Of a DNA stretch of 64,000 nt, positions 1 through 9,500 are shown one piece after another; within the stretch, counting starts at the first letter, position 1, and the number at the start of each line of letters is the position of its first letter. Position numbers and translations under genes: made by a program. The stretch comes from Nostoc calcicola FACHB-3891 (GTDB lineage: Bacteria; Cyanobacteriota; Cyanobacteriia; Cyanobacteriales; Nostocaceae): positions 62,001 to 126,000 of the forward strand of contig NZ_JACJRQ010000006.1 of the NCBI RefSeq assembly GCF_014697355.1. The letters are read 5' to 3'. The notes below the pieces were generated by a model, which saw only the letters and a list, made by a program, of their open reading frames with translations, was not told the DNA's origin and made no database searches.

Positions 1-77
1 AGGCTAGCTCTGAGTAACTTTGGCTTTGAACAAATCAAATGGATTTCTATATAAACTCGCATTAACAGGGTTGTATT

Positions 78-380
78 ATGTTTTTCTCAAATTCAAAATC
101 AGTCTTAAAAATTAGTCCAAAAAATAAAACTTACAGTGTTTTGGGGACTAAAAATAACATAATACTGCTCACTGGATATTTAATCTCTCTACCGATTTGT
201 ACTTTGATAACTTTATCTTTATTATTGCGCGTATTCAGTATTAACTTATTTACTCCTATAGAAAGCTCACACTACTCTACATCAATTCCTTGGATAGACG
301 ATCCATCTGAATGTGAATATACTGGACGAAACTGGCGCGATCGCAAGTGTTGGGATGATGAACACAATCCCATGTTCTAA
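78..380 (+). CDS. small membrane protein of unknown function
   Basis: I do not recognise a named family. The 100-residue product has a short basic N-terminus, one strongly hydrophobic segment at about residues 30-55 (probably a membrane anchor), and a polar C-terminal tail of about 40 residues. The tail is rich in Trp, Asp and Arg and has two cysteines, in the pattern DDPSECEYTGRNWRDRKCWD. The ordered, charged tail looks like a real protein segment rather than chance translation. The ATG at 78 is the first start in frame. The neighbouring kinase genes lie on the opposite strand and end 270 bp away, so there is no operon context. Function cannot be inferred. Confidence 0.55.
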   Translation: MFFSNSKSVLKISPKNKTYSVLGTKNNIILLTGYLISLPICTLITLSLLLRVFSINLFTPIESSHYSTSIPWIDDPSECEYTGRNWRDRKCWDDEHNPMF

Positions 381-504
381 GTCAATTTCCTGTTCGAGGG
401 CTTGAGTATCCATAAATTTCCCCCTTTACCAAGAAGGGGAAAAGGGGTCTTGGGGTTGGGGTAAAGGAAAAAAAGAGTAAAACTTTTCCCCACATGGTAT
501 AAAG

Positions 505-605
505 CCCCTATCTTAATTGCGGAGAATATTAAAAGAAGATTTAGGAGGACACGTAGTGCGACTCTAAATCAGCGTCTATGCTTGAAACCCCTATCTTAAT
601 TGCGG
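505..605. repeat. pair of 18-bp direct repeats
   Basis: An identical 18-bp sequence (cccctatcttaattgcgg) occurs at 505-522 and 588-605, 83 bp apart, in the gap between the small ORF and the kinase gene. Its look and spacing recall cyanobacterial CRISPR repeats, but there are only two units, the spacer is too long, and no cas gene is near. Confidence 0.5.
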
Positions 606-649
606 GGAACCCTAAAACCCCTTTCCCCCTTACCCTTTCCCCTTCTTCA

Positions 650-3600
650 TTATTGAACTGGAATTAAGATCGCAAATTCTGTACCTTGACCGGGAGAAGA
701 GTTGCATTCGAGGGAACCGCCGTGTTTTTCTACTATAATTTGCCGAGCGATCGCCAACCCCAATCCCGTCCCTTTACCCACAGCTTTGGTAGTAAATAAA
801 TGGTCGAATATTTTCTGTTTAACTGATTCACTTATTCCCTTACCATTATCAGCAATAGAAATTTTTACACAGTTATTTTCTAGGGAAGTGGTAATTTTAA
901 TTTGGTTGGGATTGGCTTTAATATCCTCAAAACTGCGTCCGTTATTTGATTCTTCTAAAGCGTCGATGGCATTGGCTAAAATATTCATGAATACCTGATT
1001 TAATTGACCAGGAAAACATTCAATCTGCGGTAAATTGCCATATTCAGTGACAACTTCAATTGCCGGACGTTGTTCGTTAGCTTTGAGGCGATGTTTCAAA
1101 ATTAAAATTGTGCTATCGATACCTTCATGAATGTTAAATGACACTTTGTAATCTTTATCAGCACGAGAAAAAGTGCGGAGACTAGTGCTGATATTTTTCA
1201 GGCGATCGCACGCCATTGTCATGGAATCAAGCATTTTGGGTAAGTCTTCTAAGCTATATTCCAAGTCAATTTCCTCGGCATGATTGAGAATTTTATCAGT
1301 TTTATTGGGGAAAGTTTCTTGATAGAATTTCAGGTGTTCAAAAATATCGGCGATAGTGGGTTTAGCTTGTTTAATACTGGCAGCAATAAAACCCAAAGGA
1401 TTATTCATTTCATGAGCCACACCAGCAACTAAGTTACCCAAAGCAGACATTTTTTCGCTTTGGATCATTTGTAATTGTGCTTGTTGGAGGTTTTGTAAAG
1501 CACTTTCTAGCTCTTGTGCTTTTTGTTGAAGTTCAACTTCGGCTAGTTTGCGTTCGCGTAGCGCAACTTGCTGTTCGGTAATATCATCTGCCAGAGAAGC
1601 AACTCCAATTAACTCACCATCCGCATTCACAAGCGGATTGTTATACCAAGCACAAATAATAATTTTGCCATTCTTTGTGACATTTTCATTGATACTATAA
1701 TTGCCGCCCTGCTGCGATATAATTTCGACGCTGACTCGCTCCATTTCTGTTTGAATCTTTTGAGGAATGATAAATTTAAAGTCACAACCCAAAGCCTCCT
1801 GTTTGGTGTAGCCAAAGATTCTTTCTGCTGCTGGATTCCAGTCAGTAACCTGATAATTGGTATTCCACTCTATCACTGCTAGTGGAGTTTGCTGAACCAA
1901 TAGCTGGAGTCGTTGCTGGGATGCTTGCAACCCAGATTGTGCGGCGCTCAACCGATCGAGCGATCGCTCTAGCTGTTGGGAATACTCTAGCGATCGCTCA
2001 TAAAGTCGAGCATTTTCTAAAGAAATCGAGGCTTGAGCGCAAAGTAAATTGAGCAGTTCGACACGATCTTTTGTGAACGCCCCCGTTGCTAGATTATTTT
2101 CTAGATATAAAATGCCCATCAACTTCCCTTGATGCAAAATCGGGCTACACAACATACTTTTGGGCTGCTGACGGATGATATAGGGGTCATTGGCTAAGGT
2201 GCGATCGGCACTTGCATTCACCAACACAGCAGTTTGCTTGTCATGCAAGACTTTGTAAATCAGTCTGTGGGGAATGTCCTGGCTATCTTCAATGGGAATA
2301 CGCTGCAAGACAACTGGCTTTGAACCTGTGGTAATTGACCCTTTGATTAACAGGCGCGAGTCTCGCATAAGCATGAACACGCATTTATCAGCCCCCGCAT
2401 TTTCGATGACGATGGTCATCAACGATGAAAGTAGATTTTCCAGTTCGATTTCAGCGGAAATAGTATGAGAAGCTTTGAGAATAGTAGCTAAATCTAAAGC
2501 CAGAGAAACATTACTACTGGATATGGCCGAACTAGTGGAGGTGACACTACCCAATGTAAACAGAGTTTCGTGAGTCGAGAGAGGAGAACGGGTTTGCTCT
2601 AATATAGGTCTAAGTAGTTGCGGATAGCGAACTTCTAGATCGGCGACTTTGGCTTTTGCACCCCAACGAGAATATGCGTAATAGGCTGCAACCATGTATT
2701 CCCCGGCTATGCGCTCTTTGCCCCAATCTAGGTAGAATTTTGCTGCCAGTTCGTTAGCAAGTGCTTCTTCTTGGGTATATTCGTTGGCTTTGGCTAGAGT
2801 TATCGCCTTGTCGTAAAACTCAATTGCTTCGGCTTTTTGTCCTAACACTCGACATTTTTCTGCCGCTACCAAATCAACCTTATGTTGATAATTCATGGGT
2901 GCATGATACGCCAATTGCTGTAACTTGGTTTGATTTTCTATGACACCCTGCAATGCTTCTGATATTTCATCTAACTGTGGATTTGATTGTGCCAAAGTTA
3001 GCAGAGAATCATAAAGATAAAATACTGGTTCGCTGACTAATCCCGCACCAGCCATAAAATAGCGCCTGACTTCAATAGCATGATTTTTCGCTGGCTCAAT
3101 TTCTCCAAACAAGAAACAAAGCATTAGTTTATACAAATGGAAAATATACAATCCATATCCATCTTTGGCAGACTGTAGCTGCTGGAGAAATTCTATTTCT
3201 TCAAGGGCTTTCCCAGACAAAAAAGTGGTATGTTCTGCAAGACCTAGCAGATTTAAAACAGGTTGCCAATAAATCCGGCAATAATTTGCAGTTGTCAATT
3301 GATTTAATTGCGTCAAACTATGGCAGTAAGCGTAAATATCCTGCTCTAAGGTAGTCAAGGATTGACCACACCAAAAAGAATTGAGACAAAAACTGTGGCC
3401 ATTGTACCCAGCAAATATAAGGTTTCCAAATTCTATGGCAGTGGTGTAACCTTCTTGCAACAGAGGTAGTGTTTCTTGAATGTGAGAGTTGCGGTGTAGA
3501 ATAAACAACCCCAAGAGCATCAAAACCTCTGTTTTACTTGCTTTGGCATCGAGTTTTGAGATAATCTGGAGTGCCAGAGAACCAAACTGTGTTCCTGTAT

Positions 3601-6499
3601 CGACGACTTGGAAGAAATTGCAGAGAATATTGCCGTAGTTCGCATAGCCAAAAGTAGAAGTCGATGTGTTACCGTACTGAATCGAGAGTTTAACGGACAA
3701 AGTATTCAGCAATGGGTACAACATTGAGCCAGTGAGGTAAGCGGCTGGGCTGATGATATTGACAATTTTAAGAGTACCGAGTTTTTCTGCATCGGTCATT
3801 TCAGGCAAGTGAACCAAATCAGCGATTTCCCTATCTCCAATGAGTTCCTTAATCTCTTGGATTTCCTGTTGAATATCTGATAGTGTCGGTGTTTCAGGAA
3901 AGGTTATGCCAAGCTGTTGTAAGATTGGTTGGGCGATTGCGATCGCTGATGTCAGTTTACTTTGGGAAATATGAGATTGAATTCTAATACAGTAAACATT
4001 GACTTTTTCAGGTAAGGAGCGTGCCTGTTGAATGACAATATCAATAAACTGTTCCATCGCCTCAAAGTTACCGTTTAGCATTGCTACTTCCGCAGCTAAT
4101 TCATATAAGGCGAGGGTCATTTCATACTGCTGCTGCCAAGTATTTTCTGCCAACAAAGACAATCCCACTGTCGCATATTCACGCGCTGCTTGATAGGCGG
4201 TTGAACTTTTAGCTTTGCGACAGGCAATTAAATTCAGCGCAGCTAATTCTTCTCGTTGAGTTGGTTGGGTAATTAAAGCAGTTCCATGATTTAATTGATT
4301 GACGATTTCAAAAATCCGGTCAACTCTAGCTTGTGCGGAAATCTGTTGTAGAAGCAGTTGTCCGATTTGGTAATGAGTCGTTTGTTTTTGGTCATCGGGA
4401 ATTAGGGAATAGGCTGCTTGTTGAACGCGATCGTGCAAAAATTTGTAGGTAACATTTTGAGACTTTTCTGGTGTAACGGCTTGACTTTCTGCCCCTACAT
4501 AAAATTTATAAACATCACCGATCGGTAAAATCAAACCTTCTTGCAATGCTTTCCATAAATTGGCTGCGGTTTCTACTTCTGAGTGTTCTGAAACAATTGC
4601 TAATGTTGTGAGATCGAACTGATTGCCAATACAAGCGGCTAACTTCAGAGTATTCTGGGTTGCTAAGGGTAACTTCTCTAACTGCAACGCCATAAATTCT
4701 ACAACATCATCGGTCAAGGCTTGTTGATTAATCTGGGACAGATCGCATTGCCAACAGCCTAACTCCAAGTTAAATTGAATGAGATTTTCTTCGTGTAGGG
4801 CTTTTAGAAATTGGGTGGCAAAAAATGGGTTGCCTTTAGTTTTTTGATAGACTAATTGTGAAAAGGGTAATGCCAAATTTTCTGTACTTTTTAGGGTATC
4901 AGTGACTAATTGATTGATTTGGGATTGACTCAGGGGTGTTAAAGTAATAGTATTAATGATTGCTTGGTTTTTTTGGATTTCACTCAAAGTCAGCATTAAT
5001 GGATGGGCTGGATTGACTTCGTTATCTCGATAAGCACCAACGATCAAAAGATGACCTGTATCAGCCATTAATAGCTGCATCAACTTTAATGATGCTGAAT
5101 CAGCCCATTGTAAATCATCTAAAAACATCACTAATGGATGTTCGGCGCTAGTAAAGACTTGGGTGAATTTTTGAAACAATAAATTAAAGCGATTTTGGGC
5201 TGCCGTTCCTGATAATTCTACAGCTGGTGGTTGTTCGCCAATGATTTTTTCTAATTCGGGAATGACTTCAATAATTACCTGACCATTCTCTCCAACAGTT
5301 TCTAATATTTGATTTTTCCATTGCTCTAGTTGGACATCACTTTCGGTTAACAATTGCCCCATTAAATCCCGAAATGCTTGTACAAAAGCAGAGAAGGGAA
5401 TATTGCGTTGAAATTGGTCAAATTTTCCTTTGATAAAATAACCGCGTTGCCGAACAATTGGTTTATGAACTTCGTTGACAACGGCGGTTTTCCCAATACC
5501 CGAAAAACCTGCTACCAGCATCATTTCTGTTGCACCAAGACTGACTCGCTCAAATGCTTGCAGTAAAGTTTCTGCTTCGGTTTCTCGTCCGTAGAGTTTG
5601 TCGGGGATGATGAAGCGATCGCATACATCCCGTTGTGCAATCTCAAAGTATTCTATGTTACCAGAAACTTGTAGCTGATGTAAACAATTTTCTAAATCAA
5701 ACTTCAGTCCCAACGCACTCTGATATCTATCTTCGGCATTCTTCGCCATCAATTTCATGACGATATCTGAAATCATCTGCGGGATATCATCTCTAATAAC
5801 TGAAGGAGGTTGTTTTGCAATATGACAATGCACCAACTCCATTGGATCTTTTGATTGAAATGGCAAAACTCCAGTCAGTAATTCGTAGAAAGTTGCACCC
5901 AAAGAATAGAAATCTGTGCGATAGTCAATCCCCCGATTCATTCTTCCTGTTTGTTCTGGAGAAATATAAGCGAGTGTCCCTTCTAATCCATTGGGATTTA
6001 TCAAAGTTTGGGTTTCTCGTGGTAGTAAAGATGCAATACTAAAGTCGATTAATTTAACTTGTTTAGTTTCAGGATTAATTAAAATATTGGCGGGTTTGAT
6101 ATCTTTATGAATAATCCGCTCTCGGTAGAGTATATCTAAGGTATTGCAGAGTGCGATCGCAATTTCTAAAAACTCCTGTAGAGATTGCCCCCTTCCCTTA
6201 ACTTCCCAATCCTTGAGAGAAATCCCCCCAAAGTCTTCCATCACCAGCGCATAGCCATTTTGATATGCTTGGAGGCTGTAGGTTTGGACAATCAGAGGAG
6301 AGTTGAGATTTTTAGCAATGGTGTACTGATTCCGAAACGATAAGAGTTCGTTAAAATCTGGATATGGATTTTTCAGCAGTTTAATTGCTACAGGTAATGA
6401 GTCAGTCTCTCGATATCCTCGATAAACTACGGTTCTCGAACCATTGTAGAGTTCTTCGCTGATGCGATATCCGGGAATATTGACAAGAGTACTAACCAT
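650..6499 (-). CDS. hybrid Ser/Thr kinase - AAA ATPase - GAF - PAS - histidine kinase (copy A)
   Basis: A giant signalling protein of about 1949 residues, predicted to be cytoplasmic and to join eukaryote-type Ser/Thr phosphorylation with a two-component output. The order is: protein kinase at about 1-275 (ATP Lys near 40, catalytic HKDIKPAN near 131, DFS where DFG is usual); AAA_16-type ATPase at about 300-600 (Walker A GFSGIGKT near 331, Walker B LVMFLDDLQWAD near 456); a long helical TPR-like middle; GAF at about 1350-1530; PAS at about 1570-1690; and a histidine kinase with H-box GVAHEMNNPLG (His near 1696), N-box NILANAIDAL, DNGKG and GTGLGL. The frame is open upstream to a TTG at 6574, but the ATG at 6499 (MVSTLVNIPGYR) aligns with the start of copy B and is preferred. 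It lies just downstream of copy B on the same strand, so it is probably co-transcribed. Ligand and partner are unknown. Confidence 0.9.
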   Translation of the reverse strand: MVSTLVNIPGYRISEELYNGSRTVVYRGYRETDSLPVAIKLLKNPYPDFNELLSFRNQYTIAKNLNSPLIVQTYSLQAYQNGYALVMEDFGGISLKDWEVKGRGQSLQEFLEIAIALCNTLDILYRERIIHKDIKPANILINPETKQVKLIDFSIASLLPRETQTLINPNGLEGTLAYISPEQTGRMNRGIDYRTDFYSLGATFYELLTGVLPFQSKDPMELVHCHIAKQPPSVIRDDIPQMISDIVMKLMAKNAEDRYQSALGLKFDLENCLHQLQVSGNIEYFEIAQRDVCDRFIIPDKLYGRETEAETLLQAFERVSLGATEMMLVAGFSGIGKTAVVNEVHKPIVRQRGYFIKGKFDQFQRNIPFSAFVQAFRDLMGQLLTESDVQLEQWKNQILETVGENGQVIIEVIPELEKIIGEQPPAVELSGTAAQNRFNLLFQKFTQVFTSAEHPLVMFLDDLQWADSASLKLMQLLMADTGHLLIVGAYRDNEVNPAHPLMLTLSEIQKNQAIINTITLTPLSQSQINQLVTDTLKSTENLALPFSQLVYQKTKGNPFFATQFLKALHEENLIQFNLELGCWQCDLSQINQQALTDDVVEFMALQLEKLPLATQNTLKLAACIGNQFDLTTLAIVSEHSEVETAANLWKALQEGLILPIGDVYKFYVGAESQAVTPEKSQNVTYKFLHDRVQQAAYSLIPDDQKQTTHYQIGQLLLQQISAQARVDRIFEIVNQLNHGTALITQPTQREELAALNLIACRKAKSSTAYQAAREYATVGLSLLAENTWQQQYEMTLALYELAAEVAMLNGNFEAMEQFIDIVIQQARSLPEKVNVYCIRIQSHISQSKLTSAIAIAQPILQQLGITFPETPTLSDIQQEIQEIKELIGDREIADLVHLPEMTDAEKLGTLKIVNIISPAAYLTGSMLYPLLNTLSVKLSIQYGNTSTSTFGYANYGNILCNFFQVVDTGTQFGSLALQIISKLDAKASKTEVLMLLGLFILHRNSHIQETLPLLQEGYTTAIEFGNLIFAGYNGHSFCLNSFWCGQSLTTLEQDIYAYCHSLTQLNQLTTANYCRIYWQPVLNLLGLAEHTTFLSGKALEEIEFLQQLQSAKDGYGLYIFHLYKLMLCFLFGEIEPAKNHAIEVRRYFMAGAGLVSEPVFYLYDSLLTLAQSNPQLDEISEALQGVIENQTKLQQLAYHAPMNYQHKVDLVAAEKCRVLGQKAEAIEFYDKAITLAKANEYTQEEALANELAAKFYLDWGKERIAGEYMVAAYYAYSRWGAKAKVADLEVRYPQLLRPILEQTRSPLSTHETLFTLGSVTSTSSAISSSNVSLALDLATILKASHTISAEIELENLLSSLMTIVIENAGADKCVFMLMRDSRLLIKGSITTGSKPVVLQRIPIEDSQDIPHRLIYKVLHDKQTAVLVNASADRTLANDPYIIRQQPKSMLCSPILHQGKLMGILYLENNLATGAFTKDRVELLNLLCAQASISLENARLYERSLEYSQQLERSLDRLSAAQSGLQASQQRLQLLVQQTPLAVIEWNTNYQVTDWNPAAERIFGYTKQEALGCDFKFIIPQKIQTEMERVSVEIISQQGGNYSINENVTKNGKIIICAWYNNPLVNADGELIGVASLADDITEQQVALRERKLAEVELQQKAQELESALQNLQQAQLQMIQSEKMSALGNLVAGVAHEMNNPLGFIAASIKQAKPTIADIFEHLKFYQETFPNKTDKILNHAEEIDLEYSLEDLPKMLDSMTMACDRLKNISTSLRTFSRADKDYKVSFNIHEGIDSTILILKHRLKANEQRPAIEVVTEYGNLPQIECFPGQLNQVFMNILANAIDALEESNNGRSFEDIKANPNQIKITTSLENNCVKISIADNGKGISESVKQKIFDHLFTTKAVGKGTGLGLAIARQIIVEKHGGSLECNSSPGQGTEFAILIPVQ

Positions 6500-6577
6500 A
6501 TATACTGCTAAATCCTTAAGATTTCCTGGTTTAGTATTCCCAGATATATGAAGCGTGTTTAACATTAAATACAAAAC

Positions 6578-9500
6578 TTATACTGGGATTTCAATGATAA
6601 ATTCAGTACCTTCACCCATAACTGAGTTAAAACTCAATTTTCCGCCGTGGATTGATTCGACAATTTGACGAGCGATCGCCAACCCCAAACCTGTGCCTTT
6701 ACCAACAGCTTTCGTAGTAAATAAATGGTCAAATACTTTTGATTTGACTTGTTCACTCATCCCCTTTCCATTATCCATAATGGCAATTTCAACTAGATTC
6801 TTTTCGATTGAAGTTGTAATGGTAATCCGGTTAGGATTGGCTTTAATTTGTTCAAAATTACGCCCATGATTAGATTCATCTAACGCATCAATAGCATTTG
6901 CCATCAGATTCATAAATACCTGATTTAATTGACCGGGGAAGCATTCTATTTGAGGTAAATTACCATAATTTGTAACAACTTCAATGGCGGGACGTTGTTC
7001 ATTAGCCTTGAGACGATGTTTCAAAATTAAAATTGTGCTATCAATGCCTTCGTGAATGTTAAATGGCACTTTGTAGTCTCGATCGGCACGAGAGAAAGTA
7101 CGTAAACTAGTGCTGATGTTTTTCAACCTGTCGCACGCCATAGACATGGAATCAATCATCTTAGGCAAGTCTGATAAGTTATAATCCAAGTCGATTTCTT
7201 CAGCATGGTCTGTAATCTCATCGGCTGGATTCGGTAGATTTTCTTGATAGAGTTTCAAATGTTCAACAATATCAGCTAGGGTGGGTTTAGCTTGTTTTAG
7301 ACTGGCAGCAATAAAACCCAAAGGATTATTCATTTCATGGGCTACCCCTGCGACTAAATTACCCAACGCAGACATTTTTTCACTTTGTACTATTTGTAAT
7401 TGGGCATTTTGCAGTTCTTGCTCTGCTCGTTTGCGATCGCTAATATCCAAAAATAATCCATCCCAAACCATAGATCCATCGGCAATTTTTTTGATTCGAG
7501 ATTCCCCATGAATCCACTTGATAATTCCAGAGGGTGTAATAATTCGTCCCGACCATTGCCAGGGACATAGGTTTTGAATGGCTTGAATGCTGGACTGCTC
7601 ATAACTCTCGGTATCATCTGGATGCACCATATTGTCGAGAAACTGCCAATTGGACATAGCTTGCTCTGGGGTAATTTCCAGCAAGCTATAACAGTCGGCA
7701 CTAATGTAGCTTAGAGATATTACTCCCTCAGGAGTCATGTGGTATTGATAAACTACACCAGGCACATTGTCTACTAGATTGTGGAAGCGAGACTGAACCA
7801 CACTCAACTCATTGAGCGATCGCTCTAGCTGTTGGGAATACTCTAGCGATCGCTCATAAAGTCGGGCATTCTCTAGGGAAATGGCGGCTTGAGTGCAGAG
7901 TAAATTCAGCAGTTCCACGCGATCGCTTGTGAATGCCCCCGTTGCTAAATTATTTTCTAGATATAAAATGCCCATCAACTTACCCTGATGCAAAATTGGG
8001 CTACACAAGATACTTTTAGGCTGTTGACGCATGATATACGGGTCATTAGCTAAAATCGGATCGGCGATGGCATCAAGCAGCACAACGGTCTGCCTATTGT
8101 GCTTCACTTTGTAAATCAGCTTTAGGGGAATATCTTGACTCTCCTCAACCAGAAGGCGCTGCAACACGACCGGCTCCGAACCCTCAATAATTGACCCTTC
8201 GATCGTTAGGCGTTCACCCTTGATGTCACCTAGCGCATCGTCTCGCAAGAGCATGAATACACATTTATCAGCCCCCGCATTTTCGATGACGATCTTCAAC
8301 AACGATGAGAGGAGTTTTTCCAGTTCGATTTCACCTGAGATACTTTGGGAAGCCTTGAGAATAGCGGCTAAATCGAGAGAATCACAGACGCTGGAGGAAG
8401 AACTAGAAGAACTCGTGGAGGTGACTGTTCCTAATGCGAAGACGGTTTCGTTAACCGAGAAAGCCATGCGAGTTTTTTGGAGAATAGGAGCCAATAGTTG
8501 GGGATAAAGTTTTTCCAAGTCAGCGACTTTGGCTTTTGCACCCCAACGAGCATAGCCATAGTAAGCCTTCGTCATGTATGACTGGGCAATCTCCTGTTTA
8601 CCCCAGTCGAGGTAAAATTTTGCAGCTAGTTCATTAGCCAGCGCTTGTTCCTGAATATAATCATTTTCTTTGGCTCCAATGATGGCGCGATCGTAATGTT
8701 CAATTGCTTCGGCTTTATTGCCCAAAACCCGTTGCCGTTCTGCCTCAACTAAATACCATTTATGCAGATGATTCATCGGGGCATTTTGCGCCCACTGTTG
8801 CAAAGTGGTTTGATGGGTTTGGGCTAAAGACAAAAATTCGCCTTGCTCTGACTCTGGCTGTGTGGGTAAGAGCGCCAAATACGTCAGGGCTGTATAGAAA
8901 TGAAAAATGGGAATAAAAATCATCCCTGATACTGCCATTAAATACTCTTTGGCTTGGGCGTTATAGTCTAGAGCAACCGTATAGTTACCACAAAAGTAGG
9001 CAAGCATCAGTTTGTAAGTGTAAGCAATAGCGATCGCTGTGAGATCCTTGTCCTGATGGTGCTTAGGAAGCATCGCCGTTTCATCGTAGGCACTGCCAAT
9101 TAAGCAATCCGACAGAATACGGGCTTCCCTCAAGTTCTGCACAGTCTGCTGCATCATATCTAAATAAGTCTGGGCAGAATGTTGTTTTATCTGGACTAAG
9201 ACAGCCCTGTAACCTGCTATTTCGGGTTCCCAAATGTCCAGTTCTTCCCCAGCAAAAAGTTTGGCAATGAGGTAATTTAGGGAGTTATAGCCAGCGTTGA
9301 GAAAATCACCAGTTTCTATACCAGTTGCATAGCCATCTTTCATCGTCAACATCGTTGCTTTGAGAGATTCCTGATGATGTTGAACCCAAGCCGCAAACAG
9401 AAGTAGAACTTTACACTTGAATTCCTCGACATTAAATCTGTCAAGCAAGTTCATTGCTAATCGCCCAAAGCTATACCCGGATTTCACTTCTCCCAAAAAA

